Positions 36,856-46,637 of a stretch of DNA of 64,000 bases are shown one piece after another (position 1 is the first letter of the stretch; each line of letters opens with the position of its first letter). Source of the DNA: an uncultured Bryobacteraceae bacterium (lineage in GTDB: Bacteria > Acidobacteriota > Terriglobia > Bryobacterales > Bryobacteraceae); NCBI GenBank assembly GCA_937920635.1, contig CAKZUE010000021.1, positions 1-64,000 of the forward strand, written 5' to 3'. The notes beneath the pieces were generated by a model. That model saw only the letters and a program-made list of their open reading frames with translations. It ran no database searches and was not told the DNA's origin. The position numbers were made by a program, and so were the translations under genes.

Positions 36856-38982
36856 CTACTCCTCCTGTTGCATCTCGCGTTCGAGCAGTGCGCGCACTTC
36901 CTCGTCGGAAAGATTGGCGATCTCCGCCAGCAGCGCTTCGTATTCTTCCGGGTCGGCAGCGCCGAGCCGGCGGGCGTCGATCAGTGCCGCCAGCGAGCCG
37001 AGTGTCAGCGAGCCGGAGTAGACGTCATCGACGGCCAGCTCCACGCCGAATTCTTCCTTGACGCGCATCAGCAGCAGCACCGCCAGCAGCGAGTGTCCTC
37101 CCAGATCGAAGAAATTGGCATCGGAATTCAGAATAGGTTTTTGCAGAATCCCGGCCCAGATACGTGCCAGTTTTTCTTCGGTTTCAGAGGAAAAGGCCCG
37201 CCCGGTGGAAGCGCCCTGCGCCTCCGCCGCCTCGCGCCGCGACGCCGTCAGGATCTCCGCTGGGGTGCGCAGAGACCGGGCGATCTCGGCATACCCGCTG
37301 AAGCTGCGCGCAGCGGCGCGGATGGAAGCCGTTTCCCGCGGCGCGGCGGGCTGCAAGGAGGCGGGCGACCACCGCAACGTCTGGAGTTCCACCGCCGGGA
37401 AGCGGAATACCAGTCCCCCATTGTCCTCGTGCACCTGGCCGAAAGGGATGGATTCGAGGAACGCCCGCGCCGGCGCGTTGCGCGCCGTTGGAGTCAACGG
37501 CACCGTCACCGTATAGACGCCCTCGTCGAGAGCCAGTTCAGCGAGCCGCGCCAGGATCCGGTGCTCGACTCCGCGCCCCAGCACGCGGCAGGAGAGCATC
37601 AGCGCTTCGACGAACATTTCGTTGAGCCGCGTGAAAACAATCACCAGTCCCGTGAGTCCGTATTCTCCGAAGCGGTCGCTTACTTCTACGGTGAAGATCC
37701 GCACGCCGGGCGTCTGTTCCAGCGCCGCCAGTTCCGCCTCCGTGCGCCGGATGGTTGTGGTGTTGAACTGGTTGGTGCGCTGCGTGAGTTGCGCCGCGCG
37801 GGGCAGCCGCTCCGGCGCCAGGGGCTGCACGTCCACGCGGAGATTCAGCGAGGCGATGAATTCTTCCAGCGATGAGGCTGATTGCGCCGCCCGGGAGAAT
37901 TCGAGCGACTGCGCCATCAGCTCCGACCGCCGCCTGTCTTCTTCCGTCACGGACGGATGATCGAAAGCCCAGATGTGTGCCAGAAATTCCGGCAGATCCT
38001 CCAGATCCGAAGGCAATGCGATGGAGAGCACCTCCGGCGCCGATGAGGACACCTCGGCGCACTCCTTGGGGTTGTCGTCGAGGAAGATGAACGACTCCAG
38101 CCCCAGATTCAGCTCCGCGCCCAGCGAGGCGAGGTTCACCGGTTTCGGATTCCAGTCGATGCGCCAGGCGGCGAAATGCTCCAGCCGCAGCGGAAACTCG
38201 GGGTGCGCGTTGAAGGTCTCCAGCACGTCGCTGAAGTTGTTCTTGGAAGCGATCGCCAGCAGCATCCCCGCTTCGCGCTGCCGCAGCAGGAACTCCTGAA
38301 GATGCCGCCGCGGGGGATCGAGCACGACGCCTCCCGGACCGTCTTCCCCGCAGATGCCCCGCCAGAGCGTATTGTCCAGATCCACCGCCACCACTTTGTA
38401 AGGCGGCATCGACAATGTATGCGCCCGGCGGACGACGGCCGTCGCCAGGGCGGCGAACATCTCCTCCGTGTAGGGAATGCGCGCGATCTCCGCCGCCCGC
38501 GCATCATGCATCTGTGTGACCGGATACAAGGCGAGCCATTCTGAGTAGGGCAGGAAATGGAGCCCGGGTTGCGCGGCCAGCGCGCTGCGGAGCGCCGCTT
38601 CCGCCTCCGCCGCCGGCGCATTCTCCTCCTGCGGGCATAACACGAACAGGAGCGGAACGGTGAGCCGCGGCAAAGCCGAACGGACGGCGTCCGCCAGTTG
38701 GCCCGCATTGGCGATGGCTGCTTCCGCTATCAGAGAGCCATCCGTGCGCATCTGGGCCAGGTCGGAAGTCCGCAGCAGGATGACGTTCACGCCGCGGCGG
38801 TTGGAGGAGAAGACCGAGCCCGGATCCAGCAGCGTCTGGACGATCTGATTGTACGGGGCGTAAGCCGTCTCAAGGGGCATCTTCAGCCGGCGCGCCCAGA
38901 ATTGCAGAAAGGGTTCGATGGGTTCCGCCGTGAACGATGCGGCGATCGCGATGTGAAAAGGTTCCGAGGAGTGCGAAGTCAC
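36856..38982 (-). CDS. FkbH-like HAD-IIIC protein with C-terminal acyl/peptidyl carrier domain
   Basis: 'YKVVAVDLDNTLWRGICGEDG', 'LAIASKNNFSDVLETFNAHPEFPLRLEHFAAWRIDWNPKPVNLASLGAELNLGLESFIFLDDNPKECAEV', 'QRTNQFNTTTIRRTEAEL' (FkbH); C-terminal 'IWAGILQKPILNSDANFFDLGGHSLLAVLLLMRVKEEFGVELAVDDVYSGSLTLGSLAALI' (carrier domain, GGHS). Confidence 0.94.
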   Translation of the reverse strand: MTSHSSEPFHIAIAASFTAEPIEPFLQFWARRLKMPLETAYAPYNQIVQTLLDPGSVFSSNRRGVNVILLRTSDLAQMRTDGSLIAEAAIANAGQLADAVRSALPRLTVPLLFVLCPQEENAPAAEAEAALRSALAAQPGLHFLPYSEWLALYPVTQMHDARAAEIARIPYTEEMFAALATAVVRRAHTLSMPPYKVVAVDLDNTLWRGICGEDGPGGVVLDPPRRHLQEFLLRQREAGMLLAIASKNNFSDVLETFNAHPEFPLRLEHFAAWRIDWNPKPVNLASLGAELNLGLESFIFLDDNPKECAEVSSSAPEVLSIALPSDLEDLPEFLAHIWAFDHPSVTEEDRRRSELMAQSLEFSRAAQSASSLEEFIASLNLRVDVQPLAPERLPRAAQLTQRTNQFNTTTIRRTEAELAALEQTPGVRIFTVEVSDRFGEYGLTGLVIVFTRLNEMFVEALMLSCRVLGRGVEHRILARLAELALDEGVYTVTVPLTPTARNAPARAFLESIPFGQVHEDNGGLVFRFPAVELQTLRWSPASLQPAAPRETASIRAAARSFSGYAEIARSLRTPAEILTASRREAAEAQGASTGRAFSSETEEKLARIWAGILQKPILNSDANFFDLGGHSLLAVLLLMRVKEEFGVELAVDDVYSGSLTLGSLAALIDARRLGAADPEEYEALLAEIANLSDEEVRALLEREMQQEE

Positions 38983-39076
38983 TTCAATGCGGCCGAAACA
39001 GGATGAAAAGATAATGTTGCAAGCATGGGCCCGCCGCCGGAGGAGGCCAGCCTTCTTTCATTGTAGCGGCCCCAGC

Positions 39077-40540
39077 CTACTCGAGCGGACGGAACCAGAT
39101 GTTGCGGAAGCGCATGGTGGTGTCCGGAGCGCCCGGGAATCCCGAGTGGTCCTGCAACAGCAGCGGTCCCGGCTCGCACATCGCGCGCCGGAAGCGCAGC
39201 GGGGCATGGTCCTGAACCAGCACGCCATTCAGCAACACCGTGACCGTGGCGGGTTCGACCTCCTGCCCGCGCGCATTGCAGACTGGCGCGTGATAGACGA
39301 TGTCGTAGGAAGACCACTCGCCGGGCTTGCGGGCGGCGTTGACCAGCGGCGGATGCTGGCCGTACACCGCGCCCAAGGTTCCGGTGGCGTAGGTCGGGTT
39401 CTGGTAGCTGTCCAGGATCTGGATTTCCGTGATTTTCTGCAAATAGACGCCAGAATTCCCCTTTAATTGCCCTTTTTGATCCGGCATTTCCGGCACCAGA
39501 AACTCCAGGTGGATCTGCGCGGACCGGAATTGCGCGCGCGAAACGGCGTCGCCCGCGCCCGTGCGGCAGGCCATTTCCCGGTTCTCGATCCGGCAGCCCG
39601 TGGGAGAGCCGTCCGGGCGGGTCCACGCGTCGAGGCTCGATCCGTCGAACAAGACCACCGCGTCGGAAGGCGGATCGCCGCTGGTTTTTCCCGGCGTCAC
39701 GGCGCGCGGCTCGGCCTGCGGCGGTTTGCCCCCTTCTGCCAGTTCGGGCGGCGCCGGCAGGGTGACATCTCCTGTCGCGGCCCACTCCGCGCCCCGCGTG
39801 AACGTCGTCACGAACACGGGCGTCTTCACTGCCGGGCCATCATGGCCGAGCGCGGTGACGAAGACGCGCCCGCTGCCGTAATTCACGGTCCATAGGATCG
39901 GGTGGTCCAGCCCGTCTCCCGGCGTCGGCTGCTTCGCCTTGCCCTGATAGAGCTTGTGATCGTCCCAGGCGGTGGCGAGCACGTGATAGGAATCCGCAGG
40001 CTGCCATTTCAGGTTCGCGTAGAGTTCGTCGTCCGGCTGCGTGAGCTTCGCGCGCAGCCCTCGCGTCACGGGATGGTTGCGGTCGCGGATGTCGAGATGG
40101 AAGGTGTGGGCGGGCGAGTGGTGGCCCTGATTCGGGCGCCAATTGCCGGCGCACAGCTTCTCGAACTCGGGCCAGTCCGGAAACGCGGCGATCGTGAAAT
40201 GGAAGACCACGAGCCCCTTCCCGGCACGCACGAAATCAAGCAGAGCCCCGCGCGTGCGCTCCGGCCAGGCGAACGCCGGATCACGGGCGCCGTAATAATT
40301 CAGCACCACCAGATCGTAGCCCTCCAGCGTTTCCGGCCCCGCGCCGCGGAAGTCTTCCGTCACGCGAACTTCGAAACGGCCCGTGTCTTCCAGCGCCTTG
40401 CGCAGCAGCGGCGAAACGATGCGCCAGTCGTGGCCGCCGATCACGCCGCCGGTTACCAGCAGCGCCCGGATCTTCGGCGGCGCGGCCGGGGGCTGCGCCA
40501 AGCCGGGCAACAGGAAAAGCAACAGTGCAAGCGCGCGCAT
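39077..40540 (-). CDS. ThuA-like plus DUF1080 (3-keto-disaccharide hydrolase/LamG-like) secreted protein
   Basis: '[40 protein letters not shown]...[10 protein letters not shown]' (ThuA) then '[31 protein letters not shown]...[60 protein letters not shown]' (DUF1080). Start at internal ATG 40540. Confidence 0.92.
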   Translation of the reverse strand: MRALALLLFLLPGLAQPPAAPPKIRALLVTGGVIGGHDWRIVSPLLRKALEDTGRFEVRVTEDFRGAGPETLEGYDLVVLNYYGARDPAFAWPERTRGALLDFVRAGKGLVVFHFTIAAFPDWPEFEKLCAGNWRPNQGHHSPAHTFHLDIRDRNHPVTRGLRAKLTQPDDELYANLKWQPADSYHVLATAWDDHKLYQGKAKQPTPGDGLDHPILWTVNYGSGRVFVTALGHDGPAVKTPVFVTTFTRGAEWAATGDVTLPAPPELAEGGKPPQAEPRAVTPGKTSGDPPSDAVVLFDGSSLDAWTRPDGSPTGCRIENREMACRTGAGDAVSRAQFRSAQIHLEFLVPEMPDQKGQLKGNSGVYLQKITEIQILDSYQNPTYATGTLGAVYGQHPPLVNAARKPGEWSSYDIVYHAPVCNARGQEVEPATVTVLLNGVLVQDHAPLRFRRAMCEPGPLLLQDHSGFPGAPDTTMRFRNIWFRPLE

Positions 40541-40636
40541 GGTTCGATCTGCCTCCGCACCCATTCTACGGGCGCGGCGGCGCTCCGTGTTGATACAATC
40601 GCCAATTTCAGACTGTTGACGGAGACGCAATCCATC

Positions 40637-42001
40637 ATGAGCGACGAGACCAAATACGTTCTGGACGAGAGCCGCCTGCCGAAGTTCTGGTACAACATCG
40701 CAGCCGACCTGCCTGCTCCCCCTCCTCCCGTCCTGCACCCGGCCACCCAGCAGCCGGTGACGCCCGCCGACCTGGAAGTGATCTTCCCAATGAGCCTCAT
40801 CGCGCAGGAGGTCTCCACGGAGCGCGAGGTCGAGATCCCGAAGCCCGTGCGCGACATCTACCGGCTGTGGCGGCCCACGCCGCTGTACCGTGCGCGGCGG
40901 CTGGAGAAGGCCCTGGATACGCCGGCCCGCATCTATTACAAGTATGAGGGCGTCAGCCCGGCCGGCTCGCACAAGCCGAATACCGCCGTCGCGCAGGCTT
41001 TCTACAACAAGGAAGCCGGCGTGCGGCGCATCGTGACTGAAACCGGCGCCGGCCAGTGGGGCTCGTCGCTGGCGCTGGCGGGTGCGATGCTCGGCCTTCA
41101 GATCGAAGTCTTCATGGTCCGCGTCAGCTACCAGCAGAAGCCGTACCGGCGCGCGCTGATGGAGAGCTATGGCGCGCGCTGCGTGCCCTCTCCCTCCACG
41201 GAAACCGCCAGCGGCAGGGCGATCCTGGAACAGCGCCCGGATCACCCCGGCAGCCTCGGCATCGCCATTTCGGAGGCTGTCGAAGTCGCGGCGCAGAGTG
41301 CCGACACCAAGTACGCCCTGGGCAGCGTGCTGAATCATGTGCTGCTGCACCAGACCGTGATCGGTGAAGAAGCCATCGAACAGCTTGCCATGGCGGGGGA
41401 CGAGCCCGACGTGGTGGTGGGCTGCACTGGCGGCGGTTCGAACTTCGCCGGCATCACGTTCCCGTTCCTGGGCCGTATGCTGCGCGGCGGCAGAAAGATG
41501 CGCATCGTCGCTATCGAGCCTGCGGCGTGCCCGTCGCTGACGCGCGGCAAATACGCCTATGACTTTGGAGACACCGCCCATCTCACGCCGCTGGTCAAGA
41601 TGCACACCCTTGGCAGCACGTTCACGCCTCCCGGCTTCCACGCCGGCGGGCTGCGCTACCACGGCATGGCGCCGATGGTCAGCCACTGCAAGCAGCTCGG
41701 GCTGCTGGAAGCGAAGGCGTATCCGCAATTGAGCTGTTTCGAAGCCGGCGTCCTGTTCGCCCGCACCGAAGGCATCATGCCCGCGCCGGAGGCCAACCAT
41801 GCCGTGCGCGGCGCCATCGACGAGGCGCTGCGGTGCAAGCAGGAGGGCCGTAGCGAGGCGATTCTGTTCAACCTCTGCGGCCACGGCCACTTCGATATGC
41901 AGGCCTACATGGACTACTTCGCCGGCAAGCTCGTCGATCAGCAGTATGACGAGAGCGAGCTGGCCATGGCTCTGGCCGGCCTGCCTTCCGTCAACGCCTG
42001 A
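40637..42001 (+). CDS. trpB2: TrpB-like pyridoxal-phosphate enzyme (tryptophan synthase beta chain 2 type)
   Basis: '[76 protein letters not shown]' with PLP lysine context and '[22 protein letters not shown]' characteristic of TrpB2. Confidence 0.95.
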   Translation: MSDETKYVLDESRLPKFWYNIAADLPAPPPPVLHPATQQPVTPADLEVIFPMSLIAQEVSTEREVEIPKPVRDIYRLWRPTPLYRARRLEKALDTPARIYYKYEGVSPAGSHKPNTAVAQAFYNKEAGVRRIVTETGAGQWGSSLALAGAMLGLQIEVFMVRVSYQQKPYRRALMESYGARCVPSPSTETASGRAILEQRPDHPGSLGIAISEAVEVAAQSADTKYALGSVLNHVLLHQTVIGEEAIEQLAMAGDEPDVVVGCTGGGSNFAGITFPFLGRMLRGGRKMRIVAIEPAACPSLTRGKYAYDFGDTAHLTPLVKMHTLGSTFTPPGFHAGGLRYHGMAPMVSHCKQLGLLEAKAYPQLSCFEAGVLFARTEGIMPAPEANHAVRGAIDEALRCKQEGRSEAILFNLCGHGHFDMQAYMDYFAGKLVDQQYDESELAMALAGLPSVNA

Positions 42002-42102
42002 TTCTCACAACGGTTTCCAGCTTTCGGCCGCAGTGTGCGGGTGTACAATTAAGAGAACCGGGGCTCCAGATCCGAGTTTCCGAGATAGAAAGAGAGTGTC
42101 CG

Positions 42103-43746
42103 ATGATTGTCCACCCGAAGGGCCCCAAGGCCCGCGTTCTGCTCACCAGTGTTTTCGGACCGTACGCGCAAGACGACGAGTACGGCAGCCGTTCGATCAA
42201 TCCGATGGAGCTGTACCACAACCAGGTGACGCGGGCGCAGGGTCCGTACTCGCTGCGGATGTTCCACCGCTCCTGGGGCATCATGTTCATCCAGGCCAAT
42301 CTTGAGAACCCTTCGACGGTGCTCGACTTCCCCACCAAAGAACGCTTCGAGCAGGAACTGCGCGACCACGAGTACGACGTTGTCGGCATCAGCTCGATCA
42401 TCGTGAACGTCGGCAAGGTGCGCGAGATGTGCAAAATCGTGCGCCGCGTGTCGCCGAAGTCGGTCATTGTCGTGGGCGGCCATGTCGCGGCAATCCCCGG
42501 GCTGGAGCACATGATCGACGCCGACCACATCGTCAAAGGCGAAGGCGTGCGCTGGATGCGAGAGTTTCTCGGGCAGGATCCGCGCCAGAAAGTGGAGCAC
42601 CCGCTGATTGCATCGGGCTTCGGCCACCGTGTGATGGGGCTCAAGCTGCCCGGCAATCTCGGCTCGACGGCGGCGACAATCATCCCTTCGGTGGGCTGCC
42701 CGATGGGCTGCGACTTCTGCACGACGTCCGCGTTCTTCGGCGGCAAGGGAAATTTCATCAACTTTTTCGAGACAGGGCGCGAAATTTACGAGGCGATGGA
42801 AAAAGCCGAGCGCGCTTTCAAATACAAGTCTTTCTTCGTCATGGACGAGAATTTCCTGCTGCACCGGAAGCGCGCCATGGAGCTGCTGGACTGCATGAAG
42901 CAGGGCGGCAAGAGCTGGGATCTGTACGTCTTCTCTTCGGCCAACGCGATCCGGAAATACAGCATGGAGGAGCTGGTGGAACTCGGCATCTCCTGGGTGT
43001 GGATGGGGCTGGAATCGCCTCAAAGCGGCTACGCCAAGCTCGCCGGCTCGGACACGCTCAGTCTGGTGCGCGACCTGCGCAGCCACGGCATCCGCGTGCT
43101 CGGTTCCACGATCGTGGGCATGCATCACCACACGCCGCAGAACATCGGCGAAGAAATCGACTACGCGTGCAGCCACGAAACCGACTTCCATCAGTTCATG
43201 CTGTACACGCCGCTGCCTGGAACGCCGCTGCATCAGCGGATGAAGCAGGAAGGCACGCTCATCGACGTGGATCTGGCCGACGTCCACGGGCAGTACAAGT
43301 TCAACTGGGTTCACCCGCACATCAGCCGGGACGAGTCCAAGAAATTCCTCGACTGGGCCTTCTGGCGTGACTTCGAGCTCAACGGTCCGTCCCTCTACCG
43401 CATTTGCCGCACCACGCTGGAGGGTGTGAAGAAATACCGCTTCTACCCTGACCTGCGCGTGCGCGAGCGGTTTGACCGGGAAGCCCTGGCGCTGAGGACC
43501 TCCTACGCCGCCGTGTTATGGGCGATGGAGCGGCACATGCGCAAGAAGAACGCCGAGATCGCCCAGCGCGTGCGCGAGCTGCGGGAAGACATCCGCCGCG
43601 AGTGCGGTTCGCTTGCCGCCGCCGTGGGCGCCGCTCTGGGGCCGCTCATGCTCTGGCTGACGAAGCGCGAAGAGAAGAAACTCGAAAAAGGCGTCGCCTA
43701 CGAGCCGCAGACGTTCATCGAACGCCGCAATTGGGCCGGAGCGTAG
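42103..43746 (+). CDS. Radical SAM protein with N-terminal B12-binding-like domain
   Basis: 'YDVVGISSIIVNVGKVREMCKIVRRVSPKSVIVVGGHVAAIPG' (B12-binding-like), 'IIPSVGCPMGCDFCTTSAFFGGKG' (CxxxCxxC), 'GLESPQSGYAKLAGSDT', 'MLYTPLPGTPLHQRM'. Confidence 0.92.
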   Translation: MIVHPKGPKARVLLTSVFGPYAQDDEYGSRSINPMELYHNQVTRAQGPYSLRMFHRSWGIMFIQANLENPSTVLDFPTKERFEQELRDHEYDVVGISSIIVNVGKVREMCKIVRRVSPKSVIVVGGHVAAIPGLEHMIDADHIVKGEGVRWMREFLGQDPRQKVEHPLIASGFGHRVMGLKLPGNLGSTAATIIPSVGCPMGCDFCTTSAFFGGKGNFINFFETGREIYEAMEKAERAFKYKSFFVMDENFLLHRKRAMELLDCMKQGGKSWDLYVFSSANAIRKYSMEELVELGISWVWMGLESPQSGYAKLAGSDTLSLVRDLRSHGIRVLGSTIVGMHHHTPQNIGEEIDYACSHETDFHQFMLYTPLPGTPLHQRMKQEGTLIDVDLADVHGQYKFNWVHPHISRDESKKFLDWAFWRDFELNGPSLYRICRTTLEGVKKYRFYPDLRVRERFDREALALRTSYAAVLWAMERHMRKKNAEIAQRVRELREDIRRECGSLAAAVGAALGPLMLWLTKREEKKLEKGVAYEPQTFIERRNWAGA

Positions 43747-43758
43747 CCGCCCTTTTGC

Positions 43759-44964
43759 TCACAACGCCGCCAGCCTGCGGTGGAACAACAGCAGCCATGC
43801 CGCCGCGCAGGTGAGCAGAATTCCGCACGCGCCCACGACAAGGGAGATGCCGAAAACCGGCACAAGCGCGCCCACGGCGAGGCTTCCGAGCGGCATCCCG
43901 CCGCGGAACGCGATGTTGTAAAGGCTCATCACGCGCCCCCGCATCTCGTCCGTCGCGATCAGTTGCACCAGCGAGCTGAGCAGCGCGAAGCAGCCGATCA
44001 GCGCCATCCCGCCGAAAAACACGAACACAAGGCTCAGCCGGAAATCGCGCGAAAACGCGAACAGGCTTTCGAAGACGCCTAGCAGGATCAGCCCGATCAG
44101 GGCGTCCCGCCCCAGATGCGGTCTGCGCCCGCGCGCCGCCACCAGCAGCGCGCCCGTGATCGCTCCGGCTGCTTCCGTGGCCAGAAGCATGGTGTAGGTG
44201 GCCTCATTGCCTCCGAACACGTCTCGGGCGAACACGGGCAGGAACACGAGGATCGGAATCCCGAGGAAGGTGCACACGAAAGCCACCCAGATCAGGGGCA
44301 ACATCCCCGGGCGGCTGCGGATGAATCCAAGCCCCTGCTTCATCGAATCGACGACGGACTCGGCGGCGGCAGCAGGCACATAGCGGACGTGGATCAGCAA
44401 CAGCGATGTGATCACGGCGGCGTAAGAGAGGCCGTTCAGCCCGAAGCACCACGCTGCTCCCAGGTGCGTCAGCGCCAGCCCGCCAACCACTGGACCGATC
44501 ACGCGCGCCAGGTTGAACTGGATCGAGTTCATCGCGATCGCATTGGGCAGGTGGTCGCGCGGCACGAGCGATGGAATCAGCGATTGATACGCCGGTGCGC
44601 CGAACGCCTGAGCCGTGCCAACGATGAAAGACAGCGTCAGAATGTGCCAGACCCGCGCGTAGCCAAAAGCGAACAGGCCGGCCAGCGCGAACGCGCACGC
44701 CATCTGCACGAACTGCGACCCGACCAGCAGCCGCCTCCGGTCGACCCGGTCGGCGGCGACGCCCGCCACCAGCGCCAGCAGAAAGATCGGGATCTCGCCT
44801 AGAAAGCTGTCCAGCCCCAGGTAGAAGGCGGAGCCGGACAGTTGGAGAACCAACCAGCTCTGCGCGAGCTTCTGCATCCAGGTGCCGATGCTCGACACGA
44901 ACGCCCCCGACCACATCAGCCGGAAGTCGCGGTAGTGAAAAGCGGAAAAGAGGCGGCGGAGCAA
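43759..44964 (-). CDS. MFS transporter (EntS/MFS_3-like)
   Basis: 'RRLFSAFHYRDFRLMWSGAFVSSIGTWMQKLAQSWLVLQLSGSAFYLGLDSFLGEIPIFLLALVAGVAADRVDRRRLLVGSQ'; 12 hydrophobic segments. Confidence 0.92.
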   Translation of the reverse strand: MLRRLFSAFHYRDFRLMWSGAFVSSIGTWMQKLAQSWLVLQLSGSAFYLGLDSFLGEIPIFLLALVAGVAADRVDRRRLLVGSQFVQMACAFALAGLFAFGYARVWHILTLSFIVGTAQAFGAPAYQSLIPSLVPRDHLPNAIAMNSIQFNLARVIGPVVGGLALTHLGAAWCFGLNGLSYAAVITSLLLIHVRYVPAAAAESVVDSMKQGLGFIRSRPGMLPLIWVAFVCTFLGIPILVFLPVFARDVFGGNEATYTMLLATEAAGAITGALLVAARGRRPHLGRDALIGLILLGVFESLFAFSRDFRLSLVFVFFGGMALIGCFALLSSLVQLIATDEMRGRVMSLYNIAFRGGMPLGSLAVGALVPVFGISLVVGACGILLTCAAAWLLLFHRRLAAL

Positions 44965-44977
44965 AGCTTGCGTTCCG

Positions 44978-45355
44978 TCAGGGCAGCGGTGAAGGGCGAG
45001 AGATCAGATGAAGCAGATTGCCGTCGAGGTCGGTAAAAAACAGCAGGCGGTTGCCCGAGAGGTTCAAGGGCTCGGAAACAATCTTCACGCCCCGCTGTTT
45101 CAGATCTTCCACCGCCTGGTCGAAGTCGGCTACCATTACAGCGAGATGCCGGATGCCGGGCGTCTTCATCTGCGCCAGCAGCGGCTCGCCTTCGCTGGGG
45201 ATGATTTCCAGCATCGCTCCGTTGGGCGCTTTGACGAAGTAGTTGCCGCTGTACTCGTGGTTGATGCGGAATCCGAGCGTATCCACATACCATTGCGCCA
45301 GCCGCTGCGGATGGGGCGAAGCGATCGCCGTGTGCTCAAGTCCCGTGTAGAGCAT
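44978..45355 (-). CDS. VOC (glyoxalase-like) family protein
   Basis: 'MLYTGLEHTAIASPHPQRLAQWYVDTLGFRINHEY...GIRHLAVMVADFDQAVEDLKQRGVKI...FTDLDGNLLHLI'. Confidence 0.92.
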   Translation of the reverse strand: MLYTGLEHTAIASPHPQRLAQWYVDTLGFRINHEYSGNYFVKAPNGAMLEIIPSEGEPLLAQMKTPGIRHLAVMVADFDQAVEDLKQRGVKIVSEPLNLSGNRLLFFTDLDGNLLHLISRPSPLP

Positions 45356-45485
45356 ACATTCCGGAGTCTAGCAGGGCAGCCGCGCGTGGTGTTGCCTCGC
45401 AATTTGCACCCTTGCAGCCCCGGGCTCCCCCTTGCAGCAATGGTATGATCGAGCACGCGAAGTCATTCAGGTAGGTGTCAAGCCT

Positions 45486-46637
45486 ATGATGAAGCCGCGG
45501 CGTATGCAGGTCAGAAACTTCGGACCAGTTCAGGAAGCTGACGTCGAGCTGGGCGATCTTACCGTCTTTGTTGGGCCTCAGGCTGCCGGAAAGAGCCTTT
45601 TCTTGCAGCTACTGAAGTTGCTTGTCGACCGTCCGAGCATTGTTCCTGAGTTGAGAAGGAACAACATCAGATGGGGCAGTGAGCCCGCCGAGTTCTTCCG
45701 AATTTACTTCGGAGAAGGGCTCGGCGAGGTTTGGTCGGAGCAGACAGAAGTCCTTATGGATGACAGACCCAGGCGCCGGGATGTCATTGCAAGCGCCAAC
45801 GTCAAGGAATCTCCACCGAGAGTTTTCTACATTCCGGCGCAACGAGTCATGACATTGCGGGACGGTCTGACGCATCCGTTTTCTGACTTTCGTGCCGGCG
45901 ATCCATTCGTCGTCAAATTTTTCAGCGAGAATATTCATCGACTTGTGCAAACCGAGTTCGTGACGCGGGATCAGCTGTTTCCTGCTGAAGGCAGGATGAA
46001 TGCCACGCTGCGGGCGGCGCTTGCCCAAGCCCTGTTCGGTTCTTTCAGGCTCCAGCTCGACCGGCGAGAAGCCCAGAGGAAGCTCGTCCTGCAGAGCGCC
46101 AGCGCTACGCTTCCCTTTATGAATTGGTCCGCCGGGCAGAGGGAATTTGCGCCTTTGCTGCTTGGGTTGCTATGGCTGATGCCTTCAGGACGAGTTGCCC
46201 GGAAAGAGAATATCGAGATTATTGTGATCGAAGAGCCCGAGATGGGGTTGCATCCTAAGGCGATCTCTTCCTTCCTGCTCATCGTTCTGGAGCTGCTTCG
46301 GCGGGGTTACCGTGTCTGCCTTTCAACACACTCTCCGCATGTTCTCGATGTGGTCTGGGCGCTGGGTATTCTCCAACAGCACAAGTCCCGGCCGAGCTCT
46401 GTCATAAAACTCTTCGAGATCGAAAGTGATCCATTCGTCCAGAAAATCGCCCGCGCAGCCTTGGAGAAAAGTCTTAAGACGTATTTCTTTCCCATAGACG
46501 GCCCCGTGCGCGATATTTCCTCCCTGGATCCCGCAGATGATGACGAAGAGGTCAGGGGCTGGGGTGGTCTCACTTCCTTTTCAGCCAGAATTGGAGACGT
46601 CGTTGCGGACGTCGTGGCCAGGGGCGGACGGCAATGA
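45486..46637 (+). CDS. AAA15/AAA21-like (OLD-type) ATPase without TOPRIM domain
   Basis: 'MKPRRMQVRNFGPVQEADVELGDLTVFVGPQAAGKSLFLQLLKLL' (Walker A), 'WSAGQREFAPLLLGLLWL' (signature-like), 'EIIVIEEPEMGLHPKAISSFLLIVLELLRRGYRVCLSTHSPHVLDVVW' (Walker B, H-loop). Confidence 0.9.
   Translation: MMKPRRMQVRNFGPVQEADVELGDLTVFVGPQAAGKSLFLQLLKLLVDRPSIVPELRRNNIRWGSEPAEFFRIYFGEGLGEVWSEQTEVLMDDRPRRRDVIASANVKESPPRVFYIPAQRVMTLRDGLTHPFSDFRAGDPFVVKFFSENIHRLVQTEFVTRDQLFPAEGRMNATLRAALAQALFGSFRLQLDRREAQRKLVLQSASATLPFMNWSAGQREFAPLLLGLLWLMPSGRVARKENIEIIVIEEPEMGLHPKAISSFLLIVLELLRRGYRVCLSTHSPHVLDVVWALGILQQHKSRPSSVIKLFEIESDPFVQKIARAALEKSLKTYFFPIDGPVRDISSLDPADDDEEVRGWGGLTSFSARIGDVVADVVARGGRQ

Noticed and set aside
33603-37021. 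Large plus-strand ORFs (785 and 486 aa) opposite the GT/TE genes
   Set aside because: Antisense to well-supported GT4/TE domains with tight operon spacing; Arg/Gln/His-rich translation.
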